Positions 51,373 through 60,690 of a stretch of 64,000 bases of DNA are shown here, one piece after another. Source of the DNA: Streptomyces sp. NBC_01481 (GTDB lineage Bacteria; Actinomycetota; Actinomycetes; Streptomycetales; Streptomycetaceae). Numbering within the stretch: position 1 is the first letter of the stretch; every line of letters starts with the position of its first letter. The position numbers were made by a program, and so were the translations under genes. Location of the stretch: positions 744,001 through 808,000 of the forward strand of contig NZ_JAPEPT010000003.1 in NCBI RefSeq assembly GCF_026339995.1. Reading direction: 5' to 3'. The notes under the pieces are model-generated. The model saw only the letters and a list, made by a program, of their open reading frames with translations. It searched no databases and had not been told where the DNA came from.

Positions 51373-52236
51373 TCAGTCCTTGCTGCTGAGGTCCGCGGGG
51401 AAGGCACCGGCAGCCACCGCGAGGCTCAGGAAGCCGCGCGCCAGCTCGGTCAGCCGCTCGACGCCCTCGGCGCCCAGATGCGCGTACGGAGCCTGGTCGA
51501 TGCGGTCCGTATGGTCTTCGAGCCCGGCGCGCAGCTCTGCGCCCGCCTCGGTCAACTCGCCCTCGGCGTCAAGCAGTCCGCGCTCGCGCAGCCGGTCCTG
51601 GGCGGCCTCCCAGTCGGTGCGCCGCCAGCCGCGCGTGGCCAGGATCCAGCGCGGCGCCGCGCCCTTTCCGGTCGCCGTGTGGCTCACCATCGCTTCGAGG
51701 GGGTCGAGCCCGGCCGAGAGCAGGGCGGCGAGATGGCCGTCGCCGCGGTGCTCGCGCAGGAGGGTCGCGGCGTGCCAGTACGCGAGATGGGGCTCGGCGG
51801 GCACGGGCAGATCGGCGTGCGCGGCATACAGCGGCCGGGCGTGCCGGGTGCAGGCCTCGGTGGCGCGCAGCGCCAGCTCGGCGGCCTCCGCCAGCTCCTT
51901 GGAGGCGATCACCTCGTCGCCGAGCAGCCGCCGCAGCGTGCGGTCGACGATGCGCAGCCGGGCGTCGAGCACCGCCTCGGGCGAGGCGGTGTCCCACACG
52001 GCGGGCAGATGCTGTGCGATCAGCTCGTGATTGAAGTTGTAGAAGGTGGCCGCGACCGCGCCCGGGCCGACGGCCCCCATCGCGGCCGCGCGCGCGGCGA
52101 AGTAGGCGGCGCGCTCGTCCTCGATGCCGAGCCGCGCGTACTCGGCCGCGAAGTCCGGCGAGAAGTAGAGCGTCGAGTGCATCGGATTGAGGGCGTGGTG
52201 ACAGTGGCGGCCGGAGCGCGCGGGCAGAGTGCTCAT
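51373..52236 (-). CDS. SCO6745/SalK family protein
   Basis: 287 residues from ATG 52236. The opening HALNPMHSTLYFSPDFAAEYARLGI is diagnostic for this actinobacterial family. A helical middle and a winged-helix-like C-terminal half (RRTDWEAAQDRLRERGLLDAEGELTEAGAEL, in part) follow. Some relatives sit in lantibiotic or stress regulons; no activity is known. A perfect palindrome 12-27 bp upstream suggests TetR control. Confidence 0.82.
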   Translation of the reverse strand: MSTLPARSGRHCHHALNPMHSTLYFSPDFAAEYARLGIEDERAAYFAARAAAMGAVGPGAVAATFYNFNHELIAQHLPAVWDTASPEAVLDARLRIVDRTLRRLLGDEVIASKELAEAAELALRATEACTRHARPLYAAHADLPVPAEPHLAYWHAATLLREHRGDGHLAALLSAGLDPLEAMVSHTATGKGAAPRWILATRGWRRTDWEAAQDRLRERGLLDAEGELTEAGAELRAGLEDHTDRIDQAPYAHLGAEGVERLTELARGFLSLAVAAGAFPADLSSKD

Positions 52237-52247
52237 ACGAGAGATGT

Positions 52248-52263
52248 TACCGACTGGTCGGTA
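52248..52263 (-). promoter_or_regulatory. Palindromic operator upstream of the SCO6745-like gene
   Basis: TACCGAC-TG-GTCGGTA, perfect 7-bp arms, 12 bp upstream of the start codon. It is of TetR-operator form; no TetR gene is adjacent. Confidence 0.6.
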
Positions 52264-52324
52264 CGTCATGAAACCCCGGGTGCGGCCTGCACAAACGTAA
52301 CGCCGCGGGCGCAGGAGGAGAAGG

Positions 52325-53068
52325 TCACACAGTCCAGGTGAAACGGGGCGCCCTGCGCTCCAGGAAGGCGGCGACACCCTCGGCGGTGTCGCCGCCGGCG
52401 TGTGCCTGCTCCTCCCAGTGGGCGTCCCGGTCGGTGCGGCCGGTCGCGAACTCCTTCGCCGCGGCCTGGGTCAGCTGCGAGCGTGAGGCGATGATCCGCG
52501 TGAACTCCGCTACCCGCTTGCCCAGTTCGCCCTTCGGCAGCACCTCGTCCACCAGTCCGGTGCGCAGCGCCCGCTCCGTATCGATCAACTCGCCCGAGAA
52601 GAGCAGGTACTTGGCCGTCGCCGGGCCCACCAGCGAGACCAGCCGCCGGGTGGTCGAGGCCGGATAGACGATCCCGAGCTTCGCGGGGGTCACCCCGAAC
52701 AGCGCGTCGTCCTCCGCGAACCGCAGATCGCAGGCCGCGGCGAGCTGGCAGCCGCCACCCACGCAGTAGCCGCGCACCGCGGCGAGCGTCGGCTTGGGGA
52801 ACGTGGCCAGCGCCTCCTCGGCCTGTACGGCGAGGGTCTGGGGTGCCTCGCCGGGCTCCCGCAGCGAGGAGATGTCGGCGCCGGCGCAGAAGGTCGGGCC
52901 CTCGCCGGTCAGTACGAGCGCTCGTACCGAAGGGTCCGTGGCCAGCTCCGCGAGCAGTCCGGGCAGCGCGCGCCACATCCCCGCGGTCATGGCGTTGCGC
53001 TTGGCGGGATTGCTGATGACGACGGTGGCGACCCCGTCCGCGACGGTGAGTTCCAGCTGCGGCTCCAT
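52325..53068 (-). CDS. Enoyl-CoA hydratase/isomerase family protein
   Basis: 247 residues from ATG 53068. The crotonase fold shows the oxyanion-hole elements NPAKRNAM...FCAGADISSL and GYCVGGGCQLAAACDLRF. The catalytic Glu expected near residue 115-135 is not clear: PAKLGIVYPAS holds a Lys-Leu-Gly where many hydratases have Glu. It may therefore be an isomerase or another crotonase member rather than a standard hydratase. It is monocistronic. Confidence 0.85.
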   Translation of the reverse strand: MEPQLELTVADGVATVVISNPAKRNAMTAGMWRALPGLLAELATDPSVRALVLTGEGPTFCAGADISSLREPGEAPQTLAVQAEEALATFPKPTLAAVRGYCVGGGCQLAAACDLRFAEDDALFGVTPAKLGIVYPASTTRRLVSLVGPATAKYLLFSGELIDTERALRTGLVDEVLPKGELGKRVAEFTRIIASRSQLTQAAAKEFATGRTDRDAHWEEQAHAGGDTAEGVAAFLERRAPRFTWTV

Positions 53069-53275
53069 GCGCCGGATGCTATCCGCCGCCCCCGAGCCCA
53101 CCAATCAGCCAGAAGAAGATCAGGAACGGTCGCACGGCTGACTGCGCCAAACGCACTCGGTCAAAAGGCGTCGATAGACGCTGACTTGTGTTCAGCCGCC
53201 GGGTCCGGACCAACGGACACCAACACTTATTACTCGATGGTCAGTGGCAGTCGAGCCGAGGGTGGGTGCCGGACT

Positions 53276-53743
53276 ATGGAGAGCCGCGGGAGCGTCCCGG
53301 CCCGGCCCCTGTCGTACGAGGGCGTCTGGCGATTCACCGCTCCAGCGGTCGACGTGTCCGTACCGCAGGCCCGGCACGCCGTGCGGGACCTGCTGAACCG
53401 TCAAGGCGTCCCTGCCCAGGACGACCTCGTCCAAGGACTTCTGCTGATCGTCTCCGAGCTGGTCACCAATGCCGTACGGCACGCCGCCCTGCTCTCGCCC
53501 GAGATCGCCGTCGAGGTCGCCATCGGAACGGAGTGGATCCGGGTGTCGGTGGAGGACAACCATCCCTACCGGCCCAAGGCGCTGGAGACGGACTACGGCC
53601 AGACCGGCGGCCGCGGTCTGCTTCTCGTACGCGAGATCACCCTGGAAGCCGGCGGATCCTGCGACGTCGAGCACACCGCGAGCGGCGGGAAGATCATCTG
53701 GGCCGCGCTGCCGCTCAGACCGGGCGGCTCCTCGGTCTTTTAG
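53276..53743 (+). CDS. ATP-binding protein, HATPase_c anti-sigma-factor-like
   Basis: 155 residues from ATG 53276, preferred to ATG 53237 because of the GGTGGGTG upstream. N-box LIVSELVTNAVRHA and G2-box GGRGLLLVREITLEAGG define the GHKL ATPase fold of RsbW/SpoIIAB-like proteins. The G1 box reads SVEDNHPYRPK, divergent from the usual DxG. Streptomycetes carry dozens of such proteins, which regulate sigma factors by binding or phosphorylating anti-anti-sigma factors. No partner gene is adjacent. Confidence 0.85.
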   Translation: MESRGSVPARPLSYEGVWRFTAPAVDVSVPQARHAVRDLLNRQGVPAQDDLVQGLLLIVSELVTNAVRHAALLSPEIAVEVAIGTEWIRVSVEDNHPYRPKALETDYGQTGGRGLLLVREITLEAGGSCDVEHTASGGKIIWAALPLRPGGSSVF

Positions 53744-53802
53744 GTGCCCTGTCCGGGCCGGTATGTCGCCCGGCCCGTCCCGTAGGTCGCCGTGCCCGCC
53801 GG

Positions 53803-54396
53803 TCACCAGCCGCCGGACGGACCGGTCAGCTCCCTGATCGCCGGGCGAGCCGCGTCGAGCACGGTCATGAACCACGCCGAGAACGGACTCTCGGCATGCC
53901 GCGCCTGAAGTTCCTTCGGTGTCACGAAGGCCGTCTCGCCGACCTCGTCCGGGTCCGGCCGCGGCGGAGTCTGCACAAGTCCCACGAAGAGGTGGTTGTA
54001 CTCCTGCTCCACCAGGCCCGAGTCGGGGTCGGGGTGGTTGTAGCGGACCGTGCCCGCCTCGGCGAGCAGCGAGGGCGAGATCCGCAGCTCTTCGTGCGTA
54101 CGCCGGGCGGCCGCCGCGAACGGGGCCTCGCCCGGGTACGGGTGACCGCAGCAGGTGTTCGACCAGACACCGGGGGAGTGGTACTTGCCCAGCGCGCGGC
54201 GCTGCAGCAGCAGTCGCCCGTGCTCGTCGAAGAGGAAGACGGAGAACGCCCGGTGCAGCAGCCCGGGCGCCTGATGGGCGGCGAGCTTCTCCGCGGTGCC
54301 GATGGTGTTGCCGTGCTCGTCGACCAGTTCGAGCAGGATCGCTTGGGTGGTTCCCTTCGACGAACTGTTCGTCGCGGTGGCTGGTGAGGTCGGCAT
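53803..54396 (-). CDS. idi: Isopentenyl-diphosphate delta-isomerase, type 1
   Basis: 197 residues from ATG 54396. The active-site Cys motif WSNTCCGHPYPGE and Glu in VEQEYNHLFVG are present. The Nudix-like region (APFAAAARRTHEELRI) and RAFSVFLFDEHGRLLLQRRAL at the N-terminal side match type 1 enzymes. It interconverts IPP and DMAPP for isoprenoid synthesis. It stands alone; no isoprenoid cluster is adjacent. Confidence 0.95.
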   Translation of the reverse strand: MPTSPATATNSSSKGTTQAILLELVDEHGNTIGTAEKLAAHQAPGLLHRAFSVFLFDEHGRLLLQRRALGKYHSPGVWSNTCCGHPYPGEAPFAAAARRTHEELRISPSLLAEAGTVRYNHPDPDSGLVEQEYNHLFVGLVQTPPRPDPDEVGETAFVTPKELQARHAESPFSAWFMTVLDAARPAIRELTGPSGGW

Positions 54397-54724
54397 GACC
54401 ATCCTTCGCATCGGTCCTCGGCGGCCCTGGGTGGCCTGCCCAGTCTGCCGTACAAAAGCGGCTTGTCCGCACTTCGGCAGTCCGGGCATGTCCGTCTCCA
54501 TCGCGCCGGGACGCGGCGCGCGGCGACGTTGTTCGTCACATGCCGAAGGCTCCGGGGCGCTCGGCCGTGTCCCGCGGCACGCCCCCCGGAGTCGTTGAAC
54601 ACAAGGGCCATCATGGCCTCGTCGGGCACCTCGGAAACCGGCTTGATCCCACGGTGCGGAGCCCGCTCGAAGTCGAACCCCCGGGCAGTAGACCGGATGG
54701 ATCAGAACCGGCCCCGCAAACCCC
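54397..54724. other. 328-bp intergenic region, no supported gene
   Basis: Open frames on both strands here lack recognisable motifs or good ribosome sites. It may contain the idi promoter. I see nothing else. Confidence 0.45.
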
Positions 54725-55666
54725 TCAGTGACAGAGCCCGGCCTCGTGCTCGGCATGGCCGACCGGCTCGAGCTGGAAGGTGCAGTGCTCCACATCGAAG
54801 TGGTCCCCGATGCACCCCTGCAGATCGTGCAGCATCTTCTCGTGCCCGACCGTGTCCAGGACGTCCTGGTGCGCCACCACGTGCGCCGAGAGCACCGGCA
54901 TCCCCGAAGTGATCGTCCAGGCGTGCAGATCGTGTACGTCCTCGACCCCGGGCAGGGCGAGTATGTGCGCGCGCACCTCACCCATGTCCACGCCCTTGGG
55001 GGCCGCCTCCAGCAGCACGTTGAGCGTCTCGCGCAGCAGCTTCAAGGTGCGCGGCACGATCATCAGGCCGATGACCAGGGACGCGATGGGGTCGGCCTGC
55101 TGCCAGCCGGTCGCGAGGATGATGCCCGCCGAGACCAGCACGGTGAAGGACCCGAGCGCGTCCGCGAGGACTTCCAGGTACGCCCCGCGGACGTTCAGGC
55201 TCTCCTGTCGGCCCCGTACGAGCAGGGCGAGCGAGACCATGTTGGCAACCAGACCGACCATGGCGAACGCGATCGTCAGTCCGCCCCTGGTGTCGGCCGG
55301 GGTGATGAAGCGCTGCACCGCCTCGACGACCAGATAGCCGCCCACGCCGAGCAGCAGCAGACAGTTGGCGAGCGCGGCCAGGATCTCGGCCCGCGCGAAG
55401 CCGAAGGTGCGGTTCCCTTCCGCAGGCCGGTTGGCGAAGTGGATCGCCAACAGAGCCATGGCGAGCCCGACTCCGTCCGTCGCCATGTGCGCGGCATCGG
55501 CGATCAGCGCGAGCGAGTCGGACAGGATGCCGCCGACGATCTCCAGGACCATCACGCCCAGCGTGATCGACAGGGCGATGCGCAGACGTCCCTTGTAGGC
55601 CGATGCCGCGGTGCCGGTCGGCGGCGGTCCGCCGTGCGAATGCCCGTGGTCGTGCCCAGCCCCCAT
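54725..55666 (-). CDS. Cation diffusion facilitator metal exporter (CzcD/ZitB-like)
   Basis: 313 residues. The His-rich N-terminus (HDHGHSHGG) is followed by six membrane segments with metal-site motifs in TM2 (LALIADAAHMATDGVGLA) and TM5 (EVLADALGSFTVL), then a C-terminal cytosolic domain (HDLHAWTITSGMPVLSAHVV; HFDVEHCTFQLE). It exports Zn2+, Cd2+ or Co2+. The TM2 site has His-xxx-Asp, consistent with Zn2+/Cd2+ selectivity. It is paralogous to the CDF gene at 28.3 kb. Confidence 0.93.
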   Translation of the reverse strand: MGAGHDHGHSHGGPPPTGTAASAYKGRLRIALSITLGVMVLEIVGGILSDSLALIADAAHMATDGVGLAMALLAIHFANRPAEGNRTFGFARAEILAALANCLLLLGVGGYLVVEAVQRFITPADTRGGLTIAFAMVGLVANMVSLALLVRGRQESLNVRGAYLEVLADALGSFTVLVSAGIILATGWQQADPIASLVIGLMIVPRTLKLLRETLNVLLEAAPKGVDMGEVRAHILALPGVEDVHDLHAWTITSGMPVLSAHVVAHQDVLDTVGHEKMLHDLQGCIGDHFDVEHCTFQLEPVGHAEHEAGLCH

Positions 55667-55820
55667 GAAAGACGCCTCCTGGTCCTCGGAAGTGACTGCC
55701 GAGACCTCAGTGAACTACGGGTGGGGGGTATCGGGCAACACGGCACTGAACACCGTTGTCATATCGCCTGACCTGCGGAAACGACCTACAGGACGACCCG
55801 CAGGTCAGGCACTCACAAGA

Positions 55821-56804
55821 TCAGTTGGCCCGTGCCTCGGGGTGCCGGACGCACCAGCCGTCCCAGGCCGACTCGACCATCTCGCGAACCCCGCGCGAGG
55901 CCGTCCAGCCGAGCTCCTTGGTGATCAGATCGACCGAGGCGACGGCCCTGGCGGCGTCGCCGGGGCGGCGCGGCTCGATCACCGGCTCCGCTTCGTCACC
56001 CGTGACCTCGGCCACCAGATCGGCGAGCTCACGCACCGAGACCCCGGTGCCGCGGCCGATGTTGACCGTGAGATCCCCCGCGTCGTTCTGCTCCGCGAGC
56101 CTGCGGGCCACCGCGAGGTGGGCGTCGGCCAGATCCGCGACATGGATGTAGTCCCGGATGCAGGTGCCGTCCGGCGTCGCGTAGTCGGCGCCGAAGATCC
56201 GCGGAGCCTCGCCGCGCGTGATCCGGTCGAAGAACATCGGGATGATGTTGAACACCCCGGTGTCCGCAAGTTCGGGCCGTGCCGATCCGGCCACATTGAA
56301 GTAGCGAAGACAGGCCGTGGAGATGGAGTGCGCCTTGCCGGTCGCCCGTACCAGCCACTCGCCCGCGAGCTTCGTCTCGCCGTACGGATTGATCGGCTCG
56401 CAGGGAGAGGACTCGGGGATCAGCTCCACCTCGGGCACCCCGTACACGGCGGCCGACGACGAGAACAGGAACCGCTTCACACCGGCCTCGACGACCGCGT
56501 CGAGCAGCACCGTCAGGCCGTGCACATTCTCCCGGTAGTAGAGCAGTGGCTGCTCGACGGACTGTCCGACCTGCTTCTTCGCCGCGAGATGTACGACGCC
56601 GGTGACGGCGTGCTCGGCGAGCGTGCGGTCGAGCAGCTCGCGGTCCAGGACCGCCCCCCGCACCAGCGGAATCTCCTGCGGCAGCCGCTCGGCGACGCCG
56701 GACGAGACATCGTCGAGGACGACGACCCGCTCACCCGCCGCCGTCATGGCCCGCGCGACGTGCGCTCCTATGTACCCCGCTCCACCTGTGATCAGCCAAG
56801 TCAT
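55821..56804 (-). CDS. galE: UDP-glucose 4-epimerase (second copy)
   Basis: 327 residues from ATG 56804. The NAD motif is MTWLITGGAGYIGAHVARAM at the N-terminus. SSSAAVYGVPE is followed by NPYGETKLAGEWLV with the YxxxK catalytic pair (Tyr-Gly-Glu-Thr-Lys), and CLRYFNVAGSARPE. Unlike the epimerase at 6.3 kb this one keeps the catalytic Tyr. It is divergent from the glycopolymer cluster, so it probably supplies UDP-galactose for that polymer. Confidence 0.93.
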   Translation of the reverse strand: MTWLITGGAGYIGAHVARAMTAAGERVVVLDDVSSGVAERLPQEIPLVRGAVLDRELLDRTLAEHAVTGVVHLAAKKQVGQSVEQPLLYYRENVHGLTVLLDAVVEAGVKRFLFSSSAAVYGVPEVELIPESSPCEPINPYGETKLAGEWLVRATGKAHSISTACLRYFNVAGSARPELADTGVFNIIPMFFDRITRGEAPRIFGADYATPDGTCIRDYIHVADLADAHLAVARRLAEQNDAGDLTVNIGRGTGVSVRELADLVAEVTGDEAEPVIEPRRPGDAARAVASVDLITKELGWTASRGVREMVESAWDGWCVRHPEARAN

Positions 56805-57044
56805 GACCGCAACCTTAGGGGGTGTCCTGCGGATCATGCCGGGCCCGCGGTTTGTTGAGCGGGCCTCCCATCGACGATGATGATCTCGGCGGGACCCAGC
56901 AAGTCATGTCCATGGCGAGCGGGCCGTGAACGGCCAGTGAACTCCCGCTTCCGCACATCCGATAGCCTCTGCCGACGAGCCGCCGACCGTATACGGGCCG
57001 AGCCGCCGCGCATCCGCACCCTCAGCTCCAAGGAGTGAGTTCGT

Positions 57045-58907
57045 CTGTCGACCGCCATCCTCACCGGTCCGCCGGTACCCGGATCGTCGCTCGAGGGCGA
57101 TCTGCGGTCGCTGGGTTTTGACGTACGGATCGCCTCCGGCGCCGAGGACACCGCGGCGCTGATCGCCGCCGTCCCGGGCGCCGACCGCGTCGCCGTCGTC
57201 GACCCCCGCTTCGTCGGGCACGTCCACTCGCTGCGGCTGGCGCTCACGGACCCACGCTTCCCGGCGGCCGCGGTGCCCGGCGCGCTGACCGCGCAGCCCG
57301 AGGCGCGCACCGCGCTGACCAGGGCACTGTCGGCCGCGGGCACCGGCACGCCCTCCGGCGCGGCCGATGACAGCGACACCCTGTCGGCGGTGCGGGCCGT
57401 GGTGCTGCCCGACGTGCTCGCCGACGCGCTGGATGCCGAAGGCACCGCCGTGCACCGGCCCGAGCTGGGATCGCTCGTCGCGACCGTGCCCGGTGACCCC
57501 CAGGCCCGTAACGAGGCACGGCAGGCCGTCACCGCGGTCGACGACGAGGACGTACGGCTGCGCTCGGCCGTGAAGGCCCGCGACGGCTTCTTCACCACGT
57601 TCTGCATCAGCCCGTACTCCCGCTATCTCGCCCGCTGGTGCGCACGCCGGGGACTGACCCCCAACCAGGTCACCACCGCCTCGCTGCTGACCGCGCTGAT
57701 CGCGGCCGGTGCGGCGGCCACCGGAACCCGCGGCGGCTACATCGCGGCCGGCGTGCTGCTGCTCTTCTCCTTCGTCCTGGACTGCACCGACGGGCAGCTC
57801 GCCCGGTACTCGCTGCAGTACTCCACGATGGGCGCCTGGCTGGACGCGACCTTCGACCGCGCCAAGGAGTACGCGTACTACGCGGGCCTCGCCCTCGGCG
57901 CGGCCCGCGGCGGTGACGACGTATGGGCGCTGGCGCTCGGCGCGATGGTGCTGCAGACCTGTCGCCATGTCGTGGACTTCTCCTTCAACGAGGCGAACCA
58001 CGACGCCGTGTCCAACACGAGCCCCACCGCCGCGCTCTCCGACAAGCTCGACAGCGTCGGCTGGACCGTCTGGGTGCGCAGGATGATCGTCCTGCCCATC
58101 GGCGAGCGCTGGGCGATGATCGCTGTGCTGACCGCCGTGACCACGCCCCGGATCGTCTTCTACGCACTGCTCATCGGCTGCGCGTTCGCCGCCTCCTACA
58201 CCACCGCCGGCCGTGTCCTGCGCTCGCTGACCCGTAAGGCTGGGGGCACCTCCCAGGCGAAGCTCTGGAAGAGGACCGACCGCGCAGCTCAGGCGCTCGC
58301 CGACCTGACCGACTCCGGCCCGCTCGCCGAAGCGGTCGCGGGCGGCTTCACCAAGCGCGCGCCGAGCCTCCCCGCGTTCGCTCCGTTCCTGATCGCCCTG
58401 GCGGGCGGTGCCGCCGTGGTGGCCACCGCCGCGTTCACCGACTACGGCTCGCCCTGGCCGGCCGTCGCCGCTGTGGCGTATGTCATCACCTCGGGCATCG
58501 CCGTCGCCCGCCCCCTCAAGGGCGCCCTCGACTGGCTCGTCCCGCCGGTGTTCCGGGCCGCCGAGTACTGCACCGTCCTGGCGCTCGCCGCCCGCGCCGA
58601 GGTGAACGGAGCCTTGCCCGCGGCCTTCGGCCTGGTGGCGGCTGTCGCCTACCATCACTACGACACGGTGTACCGCATCCGCGGCGGTACGGGCGCGCCC
58701 CCGAACTGGCTGGTGCGGGTCATCGGCGGGCACGAGGGGCGGACCCTGGCAGTCGCGGTGCTCGCCGCCCTGGTCACCAACGAACACTTCACGATCGCGC
58801 TGACGGTCCTCGCTGTGGCCGTCGCACTCGTGGTGCTCGCGGAGAGCATCCGCTTCTGGGTGTCCTCCGGAGCACCCGCCGTACATGACGAAGGAGAACC
58901 CGCATGA
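57045..58907 (+). CDS. CDP-alcohol phosphatidyltransferase with large N- and C-terminal domains (DUF5941-like)
   Basis: 620 residues from CTG 57045, preceded by AAGGAG; no ATG/GTG in the frame fits. Residues 1-about 165 resemble a degenerate nucleotidyltransferase domain. The CDP-alcohol motif DCTDGQLARYSLQYSTMG...D...D follows, with Asp246, Asp249, Asp267 and Asp271 all present. The C-terminal half is another membrane domain with about six segments. Such enzymes condense a CDP-alcohol with a second polyol phosphate or lipid alcohol to form a phosphodiester. The ATGA overlap joins it to the next gene. Confidence 0.85.
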   Translation: MSTAILTGPPVPGSSLEGDLRSLGFDVRIASGAEDTAALIAAVPGADRVAVVDPRFVGHVHSLRLALTDPRFPAAAVPGALTAQPEARTALTRALSAAGTGTPSGAADDSDTLSAVRAVVLPDVLADALDAEGTAVHRPELGSLVATVPGDPQARNEARQAVTAVDDEDVRLRSAVKARDGFFTTFCISPYSRYLARWCARRGLTPNQVTTASLLTALIAAGAAATGTRGGYIAAGVLLLFSFVLDCTDGQLARYSLQYSTMGAWLDATFDRAKEYAYYAGLALGAARGGDDVWALALGAMVLQTCRHVVDFSFNEANHDAVSNTSPTAALSDKLDSVGWTVWVRRMIVLPIGERWAMIAVLTAVTTPRIVFYALLIGCAFAASYTTAGRVLRSLTRKAGGTSQAKLWKRTDRAAQALADLTDSGPLAEAVAGGFTKRAPSLPAFAPFLIALAGGAAVVATAAFTDYGSPWPAVAAVAYVITSGIAVARPLKGALDWLVPPVFRAAEYCTVLALAARAEVNGALPAAFGLVAAVAYHHYDTVYRIRGGTGAPPNWLVRVIGGHEGRTLAVAVLAALVTNEHFTIALTVLAVAVALVVLAESIRFWVSSGAPAVHDEGEPA

Positions 58908-59641
58908 TCGGCCTCGTACTGGCAGCCGGTGCCGGAAGGCGTCTTCGCCCCTACACCGACACGCTTCCGAAGGCCCTCGTGCCCGTCGACGGCGACACCA
59001 CCGTCCTCGACCTCACCCTGGGGAACTTCGCCGAGATCGGCCTCACCGAGGCCGCCATCGTGGTCGGCTACCGCAAGGAGGCCGTCTACGAGCGCAAGGC
59101 GGCGCTGGAGGCGAAGTACGGCCTGAAGCTCATCCTCGTCGACAACGACAAGGCCGAGGAGTGGAACAACGCCTACTCCCTGTGGTGCGCGCGTGACGTC
59201 CTCAAGCAGGGCGTAATCCTCGCCAACGGCGACACCGTCCACCCCGTCTCCGTCGAGCGCACTCTGCTCGACGCCCGGGGCAACGGCCAGAAGATCATCC
59301 TCGCGCTCGACACGGTGAAGCACCTCGCCGACGAGGAGATGAAGGTCATCACCGAGGGCGACAAGGGTGTGCGGCGCATCACCAAGCTGATGGACCCGGC
59401 CACCGCCACCGGCGAGTACATCGGCGTCACCCTCATCGAGCCCGAGGCCGCCGACGAGCTCGCCGACGCGCTGAAGACCACCTTCGAGCGCGACCCCGAC
59501 CTCTACTACGAGGACGGCTACCAGGAGCTCGTGAACCGCGGCTTCACCGTGGACGTGGCCCCCATCGGCGACGTCAAGTGGGTCGAGATCGACAACCACG
59601 ACGACCTCGCGAAGGGCCGTGAGATCGCGTGCCTGTACTGA
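58904..59641 (+). CDS. Sugar/polyol-phosphate nucleotidyltransferase
   Basis: 245 residues from ATG 58904 (overlapping the previous stop) with AAGGAG upstream. The NTP-transferase motif GLVLAAGAGRRLRPYTDTLP is followed by the KALVPVDG Lys and catalytic Asp in LANGDTVHPVS, as in cytidylyltransferases of the LicC/IspD-like group. It probably activates a polyol or alditol phosphate as a CDP derivative for the neighbouring transferases. The nucleotide and substrate are inferred from the operon. Confidence 0.85.
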   Translation: MIGLVLAAGAGRRLRPYTDTLPKALVPVDGDTTVLDLTLGNFAEIGLTEAAIVVGYRKEAVYERKAALEAKYGLKLILVDNDKAEEWNNAYSLWCARDVLKQGVILANGDTVHPVSVERTLLDARGNGQKIILALDTVKHLADEEMKVITEGDKGVRRITKLMDPATATGEYIGVTLIEPEAADELADALKTTFERDPDLYYEDGYQELVNRGFTVDVAPIGDVKWVEIDNHDDLAKGREIACLY

Positions 59642-60690
59642 CCCGCCTGATCCCGTCGCCCGTCGTCGTCGACATCAGTGCCGGTGCCCTGGACGATCTG
59701 GCCGGCCTCCTGGCCGACCAGCGAATCTCCGGTTCCGGAAAGCTGGCGATCGCCATCAGCGGAGGCTCCGGCCAGGCGCTGCGTGAGCGACTTGCGCCAG
59801 TACTCCCCGGTGCCGCCTGGTACGAGATCGCCGACGGAAACATCGACTCCGCGGTCAAACTCGCCGACCACATCAAGGGCAAGCGGTACGACGCCGTGGT
59901 CGGCCTCGGCGGCGGCAAGATCATCGACGTGGCGAAGTACGCCGCGGCGCGAGTCGGCCTGCCCATGGTTTCCGTCGCGACGAACCTCTCGCACGACGGC
60001 CTGTGCTCCCCGGTCGCGACGCTGGACAACGACAACGGCCGCGGCTCCTACGGTGTCCCCGGTCCGATCGCGATCGTCATCGACCTCGACGTCATCCGCG
60101 ACGCCCCGGTCCGTTTCGTACGCTCCGGCATCGGCGAGGCCATCTCCAACCTCTCGTCGATCGCGGACTGGGAGCTGTCCCACCAGGTCAACCAGGAACC
60201 GGTGGACGGCCTCGCCGCCGCGATGGCCCGTACCGCCGGCGAAGCCGTACTGCGCCACCCCGGAGGTGTCGGCGACGACGATTTCCTCACCGTGCTCGCC
60301 GAGTCGCTGGTGCTGACCGGCATCGCGATCTCGATCAGCGGGGACACCCGGCCCGCGTCCGGCGCCTGCCACGAGATCAGCCACGCCTTCGATCTGCTCT
60401 ACCCCAAGCGGGCCGCGAGCCACGGCGAGCAGGTCGGCATCGGAGCCGCCTTCGCGATGCACCTGCGTGGTGCGCACGAGCAGTCCGCACTCTTCGCCGA
60501 GGTGCTGCGCAGACACGGCCTGCCGGTGCTGCCCGAGGAAATCGGGTTCTCCACGGACGAGTTCGTCAAGGCCGTGGAGTACGCACCGCAGACCCGTCCG
60601 GGCCGCTTCACCATCCTCGAGCACCTTGACCTCACCACCGATCAGATCAGGGACGCGTACGCCGACTATGCCAAGACCATCAGTAGCTGA
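59629..60690 (+). CDS. Glycerol-1-phosphate dehydrogenase-like (AraM/EgsA family)
   Basis: 353 residues from GTG 59629, overlapping the previous gene by 13 bp. The NAD(H) motif is GLGGGKIIDVAKYAAA (about 92-107), followed by SVATNLSHDGLCSPVA. The metal site uses the His in CHEISHAFDLL and the His in AASHGEQVGIG. The third ligand position reads SGIGEAISN, with Glu where family members usually have Asp. Such enzymes reduce DHAP to sn-glycerol-1-phosphate. This stereochemistry is unusual in bacteria, where AraM is known from Bacillus. It probably supplies the polyol phosphate for the CDP-alcohol enzymes encoded next to it. Confidence 0.85.
   Translation: MPVLTRLIPSPVVVDISAGALDDLAGLLADQRISGSGKLAIAISGGSGQALRERLAPVLPGAAWYEIADGNIDSAVKLADHIKGKRYDAVVGLGGGKIIDVAKYAAARVGLPMVSVATNLSHDGLCSPVATLDNDNGRGSYGVPGPIAIVIDLDVIRDAPVRFVRSGIGEAISNLSSIADWELSHQVNQEPVDGLAAAMARTAGEAVLRHPGGVGDDDFLTVLAESLVLTGIAISISGDTRPASGACHEISHAFDLLYPKRAASHGEQVGIGAAFAMHLRGAHEQSALFAEVLRRHGLPVLPEEIGFSTDEFVKAVEYAPQTRPGRFTILEHLDLTTDQIRDAYADYAKTISS

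Noticed and set aside
49828..52341. 837-codon plus-strand frame
   Set aside because: Antisense to tex and the SCO6745-like gene, both of which have clear motifs and starts.
56904..58886. 660-codon minus-strand frame
   Set aside because: Antisense to the CDP-alcohol phosphotransferase with its intact catalytic motif.
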